The notes under the pieces: generated by a model | The model's database searches: none | What the model was told of the DNA's origin: nothing | Seen by the model: only the letters and a program-made list of their open reading frames with translations | Translations under genes and position numbers: made by a program | In this document: positions 7,238 to 15,318 of the stretch, in pieces | Numbering within the stretch: position 1 is the stretch's first letter | Layout of the letters: each line of letters begins with the position of its first letter | From: Sphingomonas sp. PP-CE-3A-406 | Lineage (GTDB): Bacteria; Pseudomonadota; Alphaproteobacteria; Sphingomonadales; Sphingomonadaceae | DNA: 64,000 nucleotides | NCBI RefSeq assembly: GCF_003688625.1 | Contig: NZ_RCWY01000001.1 | Coordinates: 434,001 to 498,000, forward strand | Direction of reading: 5' to 3'

Positions 7238-9550
7238 TTGAAGATTTCGGTCGTTAAGTCGGCGCTGATGCTTAGCGTCGCGTTTGGGTCGGTGCTGGCT
7301 GGTTCGGCGGCGTTCGCGCAGGATGCGGCGCCCGTCCAGGAGCAGGCTGCTCCGGCGGACGGTCTCGGCGATATCGTCGTTACTGCGGAGCGTCGTTCGG
7401 AAAACCTCCAGAAGGTGCCGCTGTCGGTCGGCGTCGCGTCGGGCGATGCCCTGCGCGCCTACACCGCTGGCGGCGACGACACGTTGCTCGCGCTGTCGGG
7501 CCGCGTCCCCGGCCTGTACGTCGAATCGACCACCGGCCGCATCTTCCCGCGTTTCTACATTCGCGGTCTCGGCAATATCGATTTCTACCTCGGTGCCTCG
7601 CAGCCGGTCACGATCATCCAGGACGACGTGATCCTGGAGCATGTCGTGCTGAAGTCGAACCCGGTGTTCGACGTCCGTCAGGTCGAAGTGCTTCGCGGTC
7701 CGCAGGGCTCGTTGTTCGGTCGCAACACCACCGCCGGCATCATCAAGTTCGACACCAACAAGCCGACCAACGACTTCGACAGCCGCGCGTCGGCGTCGGT
7801 CGGGTCGTACAACAGCGTCAGCCTGGACGCCGGTGTCGGTGGCCCGCTTATCAAGGACCTGCTGGCGATCCGCCTGTCGACTTTGATCCAGCACCGCGAG
7901 AATTATGTCGACAACCGGTTTGCCGGTGTCAGTGCCGACAACACCGCGACGCCGCGCAAGGACGCGATGGGCGGCTTCGACGATCGCAACGTGCGCGTGC
8001 AGTTGGCACTGACCCCGGGCGACCGCTTCACGCTGGACCTGTCGGGCCATGCACGCTGGTATGACGGCACCTCGACGCTGTTCCACCGCGGTGCGCTCAA
8101 GAAGGGTTCGAACGATGTGTCGGCCGAGCCACGCAACGTGGTCTCGTACGACGAGGGGAACGACAACCCGCAGAGCTACAACACCTATGGCGGCTCAGCC
8201 CGCGCGACCTACGACTTCGGTCCCGCCGCGCTGACCTCGATCACTGCGTACGAGACGACCTCGGGGTTCAGCCGTGGCGACACCGATGGCGGTGCCGGTG
8301 CGAACTTCCCGGTCGGCGGCGTCGCAAACGGCTTCGGCCAGTCGCAGGGCCAGATCCGCGACCTCGATCAGTGGTCGCAGGAAGTCCGGCTCGCGGGCAC
8401 CCCCGGCGGTCGGTTCAATTGGCAGGTCGGTGGCTTGTATTTCGACACGCGCGACATCACCGACTTCTATCAGCGCGGGTTTTTCCTGACGACGGCCGCA
8501 CGCAATCCCAACAACTGGGTCCGCCTGCACGACGTCAACACGTCCTGGGCGGGCTTCGGTCAGGTCAGCTATGAGCTGGTCGACAAGCTGACGCTTACCG
8601 TTGGCGGTCGCGTCACCGAGGACAAGAAGCGCACGCAGCTTCTGAAGACGGCGGACCAAGCCGATGGTAGCGTAACGTATCGCGGCCGCCGCGACGTGAC
8701 GTTGAAGGCGACCAAGCCAAGCTGGGACGCGAGCCTGTTGTACCAGGCGAGCGCCGACGTCAGCGTCTACACGCGCGTTGCCGAAGGCTTCCGCGGGCCG
8801 ACGATCCAGGGCCGCTCGGCGGTGTTCAACTCCGACTTCACGACTGCCAAGTCCGAGACGATCCTGTCGTGGGAGGGTGGCGTCAAGAGCCGCCTGCTGA
8901 ATAACACGCTGAGCCTGAACGCCACGGTCTTCGCCTACCGCGTCAAGGACATCCAGCTTAACGGCAACGATGTGAACGGCAACGGCGTGCTGTTCAACGC
9001 CGACAAGGCCGATGCGTATGGCATGGAAGCAGAGGCGAACTGGAAGCCGGTACCGAACCTGACGCTCGGCGCTGGGCTCAGCCTGCTGCACAGCAAGATC
9101 CGCGACAAGAACGTCTACGCGCAGGTCTGCATCCTGAACGGCGTGGTGGTCTGCACGGTCGAGGATCCGACGATCAAGGTCGGCGCCAACACGTTCGCGC
9201 AGATCAATGGCAACCCGCTGCCGAATGCGCCCGAGTACAACGTCGACCTCAACGCTCGCTACGACCAGCCGCTCGGCAATGGCGGTCGCGCGTTCATCGC
9301 AGGCGACTTCAACATCCAGGGCTATACGCAGTTCGTGCTGTACAAGACCAAGGAGTTCACCGCGAATGGCAACTTCGAGGGTGGCCTGAAGATCGGCTAT
9401 GCCGCGCCCGACGACGCATACGAACTGGCGGTATTCGCGCGCAACATCACCGGCGAGAAGAACCTCAAGGGCGTGATCGAGAACTACATGGCGGCGGTGT
9501 TCAACGAGCCGCGGATCATCGGCGTATCGCTCAGCGGCAAGTTTCGTTGA
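7238..9550 (+). CDS. TonB-dependent outer-membrane receptor
   Basis: 770-residue outer-membrane gated barrel for active uptake of a large ligand such as an iron chelate, sugar or cobamide. A signal peptide (LKISVVKSALMLSVAFGSVL...AFAQ) is followed by a plug domain (DIVVTAERR, then VEVLRGPQGSLFGRNTTAG) and a beta-barrel ending in the terminal aromatic strand IIGVSLSGKFR. The start is the TTG at 7238, eight bases after GGGGA, which places the signal peptide at the N-terminus. The ligand cannot be told from sequence. A neighbouring cobalamin cluster does not prove a BtuB role, since no cob gene or riboswitch adjoins it. Confidence 0.92.
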   Translation: MKISVVKSALMLSVAFGSVLAGSAAFAQDAAPVQEQAAPADGLGDIVVTAERRSENLQKVPLSVGVASGDALRAYTAGGDDTLLALSGRVPGLYVESTTGRIFPRFYIRGLGNIDFYLGASQPVTIIQDDVILEHVVLKSNPVFDVRQVEVLRGPQGSLFGRNTTAGIIKFDTNKPTNDFDSRASASVGSYNSVSLDAGVGGPLIKDLLAIRLSTLIQHRENYVDNRFAGVSADNTATPRKDAMGGFDDRNVRVQLALTPGDRFTLDLSGHARWYDGTSTLFHRGALKKGSNDVSAEPRNVVSYDEGNDNPQSYNTYGGSARATYDFGPAALTSITAYETTSGFSRGDTDGGAGANFPVGGVANGFGQSQGQIRDLDQWSQEVRLAGTPGGRFNWQVGGLYFDTRDITDFYQRGFFLTTAARNPNNWVRLHDVNTSWAGFGQVSYELVDKLTLTVGGRVTEDKKRTQLLKTADQADGSVTYRGRRDVTLKATKPSWDASLLYQASADVSVYTRVAEGFRGPTIQGRSAVFNSDFTTAKSETILSWEGGVKSRLLNNTLSLNATVFAYRVKDIQLNGNDVNGNGVLFNADKADAYGMEAEANWKPVPNLTLGAGLSLLHSKIRDKNVYAQVCILNGVVVCTVEDPTIKVGANTFAQINGNPLPNAPEYNVDLNARYDQPLGNGGRAFIAGDFNIQGYTQFVLYKTKEFTANGNFEGGLKIGYAAPDDAYELAVFARNITGEKNLKGVIENYMAAVFNEPRIIGVSLSGKFR

Positions 9551-9556
9551 TCTGAC

Positions 9557-9671
9557 TTCTCCCCTCCCGCATGCGGGAGGGGTAGGGGGTGGGCTCGCGT
9601 CATCACCGGACGCAACGTTGGTTCAAGCCGGGTGCCCACCCCTCGGTCCCGTCCCGCGTGCGGGAGGGGTT
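9557..9671. repeat. Bipartite dyad repeat (copy 1)
   Basis: A perfect 22-base palindrome (CCCCTCCCGCA and its complement, 9561-9582) is followed by GGGGGTGGGC, about 40 variable bases, then GCCCACCCC and a second short palindrome TCCCGCG/TGCGGGA. The layout of hairpin, inner arm, centre, inner arm, hairpin recurs at four other places in the window. It lies just after the receptor stop and probably terminates or stabilises that transcript. Confidence 0.7.
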
Positions 9672-9796
9672 GCAGCGATTCCGGGTTCATCCCACCGCAG
9701 CGTGACGGATTTTTCAGCAGCGTCCGCCGGAACCGCGCTGTAGCGGCCTAAAATAGAAATTTGCCGTTTCCCTTCCGTCGGTTGATACTCCCCCTC

Positions 9797-12700
9797 ATGT
9801 CGCTCAATCCTGTCTTCTATGATGCAAGCGGCCGTCGTCGGCGGCGGTTCACCTTTGGCGTCGCAGCGTTCGTCGCGCTGCTGCTGCTATCGATCGCGAT
9901 GTTCGCCGTTTCGATCGGTGCGGTGCCCACCGCGCCGCTGCTGCCGATCGAGCCCGAGCACCCCGCGCTCCACAAACTGCCCGCGCCGCGCGGTGGCATC
10001 CTTCGCGAGACGCGGCGCGACCTGAATTACTACGCCAAGCAACTGTTCGGGACGAGCGCGGCCAAGCCGGGTGTCGGCAACGGCGCCAACCCTGCGCTTG
10101 CGATCGCCTTTCACGCGCCGTGGGACGAGGCGAGCACCGCCAGCCTCGCGCGGCATGTCGAACAGCTCGACTGGCTGATCCCCGGCTGGGTCTCGATCAC
10201 CGGCAAGGATCACCACATCACCGTGTTCCGCGATCAGGCCGGGCGCGATATTCTCAACAAGGCGGTCCATCGGCCGGTGATCCTGCCGATGGTGCAGAAC
10301 GCGGTCGACGGGAACTGGGACGGTGCCGGCAGCGCCGCGTTGTTCGCCGATCCGAAGGCACGCGCGGCCTTCCTCGACAAGCTCGTGCCGTTCCTTGCCG
10401 CCAACCGCGCCGGCGGCGTGTTCTACGATTTCGAGGATCTGCCCGCGTCGGCACAGCCCAACTACCGCGCGTTCCTCGCCGAGACGCGTGCGCGATTCGC
10501 GAGCCGCGGCTGGGTGGTCGCGATCGCCGCGCCGGTCGCCAACCCGGACTGGAACCTGCCCGCCTATGCCAAGGTGACCGACAAGATCTTCCTGATGGCG
10601 TATGACGAGCACGAAACGAGCGGCGCGCCGGGCCCGATCGCGTCGCAGCGCTGGTTCGCGCACATGGTGGCCGATGCGGCCCGTGGCATCCCCCCCGCCA
10701 AGCTGGTCGTGGCGATCGGCTCCTATGCCTATGACTGGCACGCAGGCGCCGATGCCGGCAACGGCGATGCGCTCGACGTCGAGGAAGCGTGGCAGAACGC
10801 GGCGGACTCGGGCACGGTGCCGACCTTCGACAAGGCCAGCGGCAACAGCAGCTTCGCCTATTCCGAGGGTGGCGTGAAGCACCAGGTCTGGCTGCTCGAT
10901 GCGGCGTCGGCGTACAACCAGATCGCATTCCTGCAAAAGGCTGGCCTCGGCAGCGTGGCGCTCTGGCGTCTCGGGTCGGAGGATCCCGGACTTTGGTCGA
11001 TCTGGGGTCGCGACCATCGCAAGCTGCCGATCCCCGATTCGATCGACAAGATGCCGGCCGGCACTAATGTCGATATCGAGGGCAGCGGCGAAATCCTCAA
11101 GATCGCCGCCGAGCCGGTTACCGGCATTCGCGATGCGGTGCCGGCGAAAGACGGCACGATCGCCGACGTCGTCTTCACGCGCATGCCGTCGCCCTATGTC
11201 GTGGTCCGAACCGGCTATCGTCCGAAACAACTCGCGCTGACCTTCGACGACGGGCCCGATCCCGAATGGACGCCGCAAATCCTCGACGTCCTCAAGCGCG
11301 AGCATGCGCCCGCGACGTTCTTCGTGATCGGCGAGAATGCGCTGACCGAGCGCCCGCTGCTCGAGCGCATGGTCAACGAAGGCCATGAGATCGGCAGTCA
11401 CACCTATACGCACCCTAATCTCGCCAACGTCTCGCAGCGGCAGGTGAAATACGAGCTGAACACCACGCAGCGGCTGTTCCAGGCGTTCACCGGGCGCTCA
11501 TTGCGGCTGTTCCGCGCGCCCTATTTCGGCGATGCCGAGCCGAGCACCGCGGACGAAATCCTGCCTGCGCTCGAAGCACAGAAGCGTGGCTATATCTCGG
11601 TCGGCCTCCACGTCGATCCCGACGACTGGAAGCGCCCCGGCGTGCAGGCGATCATCGACCGGACCATCGCCGGCGTTGAGGCGGGCAATCCCGAGCGCAG
11701 CGGCAACATCATCCTGCTCCACGACGCCGGCGGTAACCGCGCCGAGACCGTCGCAGCGCTGCCGATCATCATCGAGCGGCTGCGGGCGATGGGCTACAGC
11801 TTCGTTCCCGTGTCAACGCTTGCCGGGCTGTCGCGCAACCAGTCGATGCCGGTGATCTCGTCGAGCGACCGCGTCGCCGCTGTCGCCGACCTCGCGCTGT
11901 TCAGCACGCTCGGCGGCATCGTCGTCGCGCTCCGCTGGATCTTCGGGATCGCGATCACGATCGGCATTTTGCGCGCTTTGGCACTTTCGGCGCTCGCGCT
12001 GATCCAGGCGCGGCGCGAGCTGAAGACGGTGTTCCCTGCGATCGATCCGTCGCGGTTCGTGACGGTGATGATCCCCGCGTTCAACGAGGAGCGCGTGATC
12101 GTGCGCGCCGTGGAGGGCGTGCTGGCGTCGAAGGACGTCGCGATCGAGGTGATCGTGATCGATGACGGGTCGAGCGACGGCACCAGTCGCGTCGTCGCCG
12201 AGGCATTCGCCGGCGACGACCGTGTCCGTCTGCTGACGCTGGAGAATGGTGGCAAGGCGCGCGCGCTGAATCGTGGGCTCGAACTCGCGCGGGGCGAGAT
12301 CGTGATCGCGCTCGACGCCGATACGCAGTTCGAACCGATGACGATCGCCCGCCTCGCGCGCTGGTTCGTCGATCCCGAACTGGGCGCGGTCGCGGGTAAC
12401 GCGAAGGTCGGCAACCGCGTCAACCTGATCACCAAATGGCAGGCGCTCGAATACATCACCGCGCAGAATCTCGAGCGGCGCGCGCTTGCACGGTTGAACG
12501 CGATGACCGTCGTGCCGGGCGCGGTCGGCGCGTGGCGGCTCGAGGCGATCCGGAGCGTCGGCGGCTATCCCGACGATACGCTCGCCGAGGACCAGGATCT
12601 CACGATCGCGATCCAGCGGCATGGCTGGACCGTCCAGTACGACCAGTTCGCGATCGCCTGGACCGAGGCGCCCGAGACGATGCGCGCGCTCGCCAAACAG

Positions 12701-13165
12701 CGGTTCCGCTGGGCGTTCGGGACATTGCAGTGCCTCTACAAGCACCGCTCGGCGATCGGCCGGTCGCAGCCGCGCGGGCTCGGCTGGGTAGGCTTGCCGC
12801 AGGCGATCGTGTTCCAGATCATCCTCGCGTCGATCTCGCCGATCATCGACCTCGCGCTGTTGGTAAGCTTCGCTTCGACCTATCTGTCGGTGCAGGCGCA
12901 TGGCTGGGAGCAGACCAGCCATGACGTCTATACGATGCTCGCCTATTGGCTGATCTTCACCGCGATCGACCTGCTCGCCGCGACGATCGCGTTCGCGCTG
13001 GAGCGGAAGGAACGCTGGCGGCTGCTGTGGCTGCTGATCCCGCAGCGGATCGGCTATCGTCAGGTGATGTATTACGTCGTGCTGAAGGCGATCGCGCAAG
13101 CATTGCGTGGGCCCTTGGTCGGTTGGGGCAAGCTGGCGCGAACCGGGCGGGTCACGGCGAACTAA
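9797..13165 (+). CDS. Three-domain GH18-like / polysaccharide deacetylase / GT2 synthase
   Basis: Large membrane protein of 1122 residues. One N-terminal transmembrane helix (about 18-38) is followed by a GH18-like domain (about 80-420, with VFYDFEDLP and FLMAYDEHE), a NodB polysaccharide deacetylase domain (about 475-680; LTFDDGPDP, then HEIGSHTYTHPN), two further membrane helices, and a family 2 glycosyltransferase (about 750-980; PAFNEE, DDGSSDG, LDADT, and the QRFRW motif of processive enzymes), then C-terminal helices. The parts suggest synthesis and trimming of an N-acetylglucosamine polymer, as PgaB/PgaC do separately. Start set at ATG 9797, where homology begins; the ribosome site is weak. 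Such fusions are known in alpha- and gammaproteobacteria. Confidence 0.88.
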   Translation: MSLNPVFYDASGRRRRRFTFGVAAFVALLLLSIAMFAVSIGAVPTAPLLPIEPEHPALHKLPAPRGGILRETRRDLNYYAKQLFGTSAAKPGVGNGANPALAIAFHAPWDEASTASLARHVEQLDWLIPGWVSITGKDHHITVFRDQAGRDILNKAVHRPVILPMVQNAVDGNWDGAGSAALFADPKARAAFLDKLVPFLAANRAGGVFYDFEDLPASAQPNYRAFLAETRARFASRGWVVAIAAPVANPDWNLPAYAKVTDKIFLMAYDEHETSGAPGPIASQRWFAHMVADAARGIPPAKLVVAIGSYAYDWHAGADAGNGDALDVEEAWQNAADSGTVPTFDKASGNSSFAYSEGGVKHQVWLLDAASAYNQIAFLQKAGLGSVALWRLGSEDPGLWSIWGRDHRKLPIPDSIDKMPAGTNVDIEGSGEILKIAAEPVTGIRDAVPAKDGTIADVVFTRMPSPYVVVRTGYRPKQLALTFDDGPDPEWTPQILDVLKREHAPATFFVIGENALTERPLLERMVNEGHEIGSHTYTHPNLANVSQRQVKYELNTTQRLFQAFTGRSLRLFRAPYFGDAEPSTADEILPALEAQKRGYISVGLHVDPDDWKRPGVQAIIDRTIAGVEAGNPERSGNIILLHDAGGNRAETVAALPIIIERLRAMGYSFVPVSTLAGLSRNQSMPVISSSDRVAAVADLALFSTLGGIVVALRWIFGIAITIGILRALALSALALIQARRELKTVFPAIDPSRFVTVMIPAFNEERVIVRAVEGVLASKDVAIEVIVIDDGSSDGTSRVVAEAFAGDDRVRLLTLENGGKARALNRGLELARGEIVIALDADTQFEPMTIARLARWFVDPELGAVAGNAKVGNRVNLITKWQALEYITAQNLERRALARLNAMTVVPGAVGAWRLEAIRSVGGYPDDTLAEDQDLTIAIQRHGWTVQYDQFAIAWTEAPETMRALAKQRFRWAFGTLQCLYKHRSAIGRSQPRGLGWVGLPQAIVFQIILASISPIIDLALLVSFASTYLSVQAHGWEQTSHDVYTMLAYWLIFTAIDLLAATIAFALERKERWRLLWLLIPQRIGYRQVMYYVVLKAIAQALRGPLVGWGKLARTGRVTAN

Positions 13166-13238
13166 CGCGCAACGCATTGCCGCGCGCGACGTTACCGTGT
13201 CTGCTGGCATTCGCCGGTCGAAATTATGGGGTCTCTGT

Positions 13239-13994
13239 ATGCGGTATCTGATGGCGGCACTGGCAATCCCGGTGGGCCTTGCGAACGGCACCGCGTATGC
13301 GCAGCGTCCGCCGCTCGTGCTGGCGGCCGCATCGCTGCAGGAATCGCTGACCGCCGCGGCCGATGCGTGGGCCAAGAAAGGCCATGTCAAGCCGACTATC
13401 TCGTTCGCCGCCTCGTCCGCTCTTGCCCGGCAAGTCGAATCCGGTGCGCCCGCCGATCTCTTCGTCTCGGCCGACGAAGACTGGATGAACGAGCTCGCGA
13501 AGAGGAACCTGATCGTCGCATCGACCCGCGTGACGTTCCTCGGCAACCGGCTCGTGGTCGCGGCGCCAGCGAGCAGCACGGTTCGCATCCCGGTCCGTCC
13601 GCCCGCCGCGCTCGCGCGGGTGCTGACCGGCGGACCGCTGGCGATGGCGGACACAGCGGTGCCCGCGGGTAAATATGGGCAGGCATCGCTGGAGAAGCTC
13701 GGCGTTTGGGCGCAGGTCTCGCCGAAGGTGGTGCGCGCTGAGAATGTTCGGGCGACGCTGGCACTGGTCGAGCGGGGCGCGGCACCGCTCGGGATCGTCT
13801 ATGCGACCGATGCGAAGGCGTCTGCCAAGGTCCGCATCGCGGGCGTCTTTCCCGAAAACACGCATCCCGCGATCACCTACCCGGTCGCGCGACTGAAGGC
13901 GTCGACCAATCCCGATGCCGAGGCGTTCCGGCGATTCCTCGTTTCGCGCGAGGGCAAGGCGATCTTCGTGCGCTACGGGTTCTCCGCGCGCTAG
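13239..13994 (+). CDS. modA: Molybdate ABC transporter, periplasmic binding protein
   Basis: 251-residue secreted solute-binding protein with signal peptide (MRYLMAALAIPVGLANGTAYA). The mature protein opens LVLAAASLQESLTAAADAW and continues FAASSALARQVESGAPADLFVSAD, the residues that bind the oxyanion in ModA. Near the end GIVYATDA and HPAITYPVA are also family-typical. It is the first gene of modABC; modB starts on the next base after the stop. Molybdate is used for molybdopterin enzymes. No ModE regulator gene or clear ModE box is visible upstream. Confidence 0.95.
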   Translation: MRYLMAALAIPVGLANGTAYAQRPPLVLAAASLQESLTAAADAWAKKGHVKPTISFAASSALARQVESGAPADLFVSADEDWMNELAKRNLIVASTRVTFLGNRLVVAAPASSTVRIPVRPPAALARVLTGGPLAMADTAVPAGKYGQASLEKLGVWAQVSPKVVRAENVRATLALVERGAAPLGIVYATDAKASAKVRIAGVFPENTHPAITYPVARLKASTNPDAEAFRRFLVSREGKAIFVRYGFSAR

Positions 13995-14699
13995 ATGCTC
14001 GATGCAGTCGAATGGGGGGCGGCCGAATGGGGGATCGTCGCGCTGTCGCTGAAGGTTGGCGGCGTCGCGATGCTGGTGACCCTGCCGGTCGCTTTCGCGT
14101 TGGCCTGGCTGCTCGCGCGCGTCCGCTTCCCGGGCAAGGTCATCGTCGATGCGGCGATCCATCTGCCGCTGGTGGTGCCGCCGGTGGTGACCGGGTGGCT
14201 GTTGCTGCTCGCGTTCGGGCCCAATGGGCCGATCGGTGGGTGGTTGCAGGACTGGTTCGGGATCACCGTGCTGTTCCGCTGGACCGGCGCGGCGATCGCG
14301 GCGGGGGTGATGGCGTTGCCGCTGATGGTGCGCGCGATGCGGATCTCGATCGAGGCGGTCGACCGGCGGCTGGAGAATGCCGCGCGGACGCTGGGCGCGG
14401 GGCCCTGGCGTGTGTTCTGGACGCTGACGCTGCCGCTCAGCATCCCCGGCGTGCTGGCCGGCGCGGTGCTCGGCTTCGCGCGATCGATCGGCGAGTTCGG
14501 CGCGACGATCACCTTCGTGTCCAACGTCCCGGGCGAAACGCAGACCTTGCCGCTGGCGATCTACTCCGCGTTGCAACAGCCGGGGGCGGACGCGATGGTG
14601 TGGCGATTGTCATGCGTGTCCGTAGGCTTGTCGCTCGTTGCGCTGATCGCCTCGGAACTGCTGACGCGGCGCGCGGGACGGGGGCTCCATGTCCTTTGA
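13995..14699 (+). CDS. modB: Molybdate ABC transporter permease
   Basis: 234-residue inner-membrane permease with five or six hydrophobic helices. The EAA loop that docks to the ATPase reads EAVDRRLENAARTLGAGP, followed by FWTLTLPLSIPG. The ATG at 13995 directly follows the modA stop, and its end overlaps modC by 11 bases, so the three genes form one operon. Confidence 0.95.
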   Translation: MLDAVEWGAAEWGIVALSLKVGGVAMLVTLPVAFALAWLLARVRFPGKVIVDAAIHLPLVVPPVVTGWLLLLAFGPNGPIGGWLQDWFGITVLFRWTGAAIAAGVMALPLMVRAMRISIEAVDRRLENAARTLGAGPWRVFWTLTLPLSIPGVLAGAVLGFARSIGEFGATITFVSNVPGETQTLPLAIYSALQQPGADAMVWRLSCVSVGLSLVALIASELLTRRAGRGLHVL

Positions 14700-15288
14700 G
14701 ATCGACGTCGAGAAGCGGCTCGGCGATACGCAAATATCGCTGACGCTCGACGCAGGCGAGGGCGCGACCGTGCTGTTCGGCCCCTCGGGCGTCGGCAAGT
14801 CGAGCGTCCTGAACATGGTTGCCGGACTGCTCCGGCCCGATCGCGGGCGGATCGCGATCGACGGCGAGACGCTGTTCGGCGACGGCACCGACGTGCCCCC
14901 AGAACGCCGCCGCGCCGGCTATGTCTTCCAGGAAGCGCGGCTGTTCCCGCACATGCGCGTCCGCGCGAACCTGCTCTATGGCGTACGCGGCGAGGCCGAG
15001 CGGTTCGAGGACATCATCGGCTTTCTCGGCATCGGCCATCTGCTCGAACGCTGGCCCCGCACGCTGTCGGGCGGCGAGGCGCAGCGGGTTGCGATCGGTC
15101 GCGCGCTGCTCAGCCAGCCGCGGTTCCTGTTGCTCGACGAGCCGTTGTCGTCGCTCGATCGCGCCCGCCGTGAGGAGATCATGCTGGCGATCGAACATGT
15201 CCGCGACGTGCTCAAGCTGCCGATCCTGATGGTCACGCACGACCCCGAGGAAGCCGAGCGGATCGGAAACCGGGTCGTGCGGATGTAG
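14689..15288 (+). CDS. modC: Molybdate ABC transporter ATPase, short form
   Basis: 199-residue ABC ATPase. Walker A is GPSGVGKSS (about residues 27-35), the signature LSGGEAQRVAIGRALL, Walker B FLLLDEP and the switch histidine VTHDPEE. Canonical ModC proteins are about 350 residues and carry a C-terminal Mop/TOBE domain that binds molybdate. This one stops right after the nucleotide-binding domain, so that regulatory part is absent. The TAG stop is in a clean context and a hairpin follows, so this is a natural short form and not a window artefact. Confidence 0.93.
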   Translation: MSFEIDVEKRLGDTQISLTLDAGEGATVLFGPSGVGKSSVLNMVAGLLRPDRGRIAIDGETLFGDGTDVPPERRRAGYVFQEARLFPHMRVRANLLYGVRGEAERFEDIIGFLGIGHLLERWPRTLSGGEAQRVAIGRALLSQPRFLLLDEPLSSLDRARREEIMLAIEHVRDVLKLPILMVTHDPEEAERIGNRVVRM

Positions 15289-15290
15289 CG

Positions 15291-15316
15291 TGTTCCCCCG
15301 CCGAGGCGGGAGAACA
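15291..15316. terminator. Bidirectional hairpin between modC and the GH3 gene
   Basis: TGTTCCCCCGCC (15291-15302) and GGCGGGAGAACA (15305-15316) pair over 12 positions with one mismatch and a 2-base loop. It fills the 30-base gap between two convergent genes, so it probably ends both transcripts. Confidence 0.6.
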
Positions 15317-15318
15317 GC

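Noticed and set aside
7238..9550. Receptor as a vitamin B12 transporter (BtuB)
   Set aside because: No cobalamin riboswitch precedes it, and nothing in the plug or barrel identifies the ligand; the B12 cluster is 13 kb away.
11813..13654. Long open frame of about 613 codons antisense to the glycosyltransferase and modA
   Set aside because: It covers parts of two firmly identified genes on the other strand and has the biased composition of a shadow frame.
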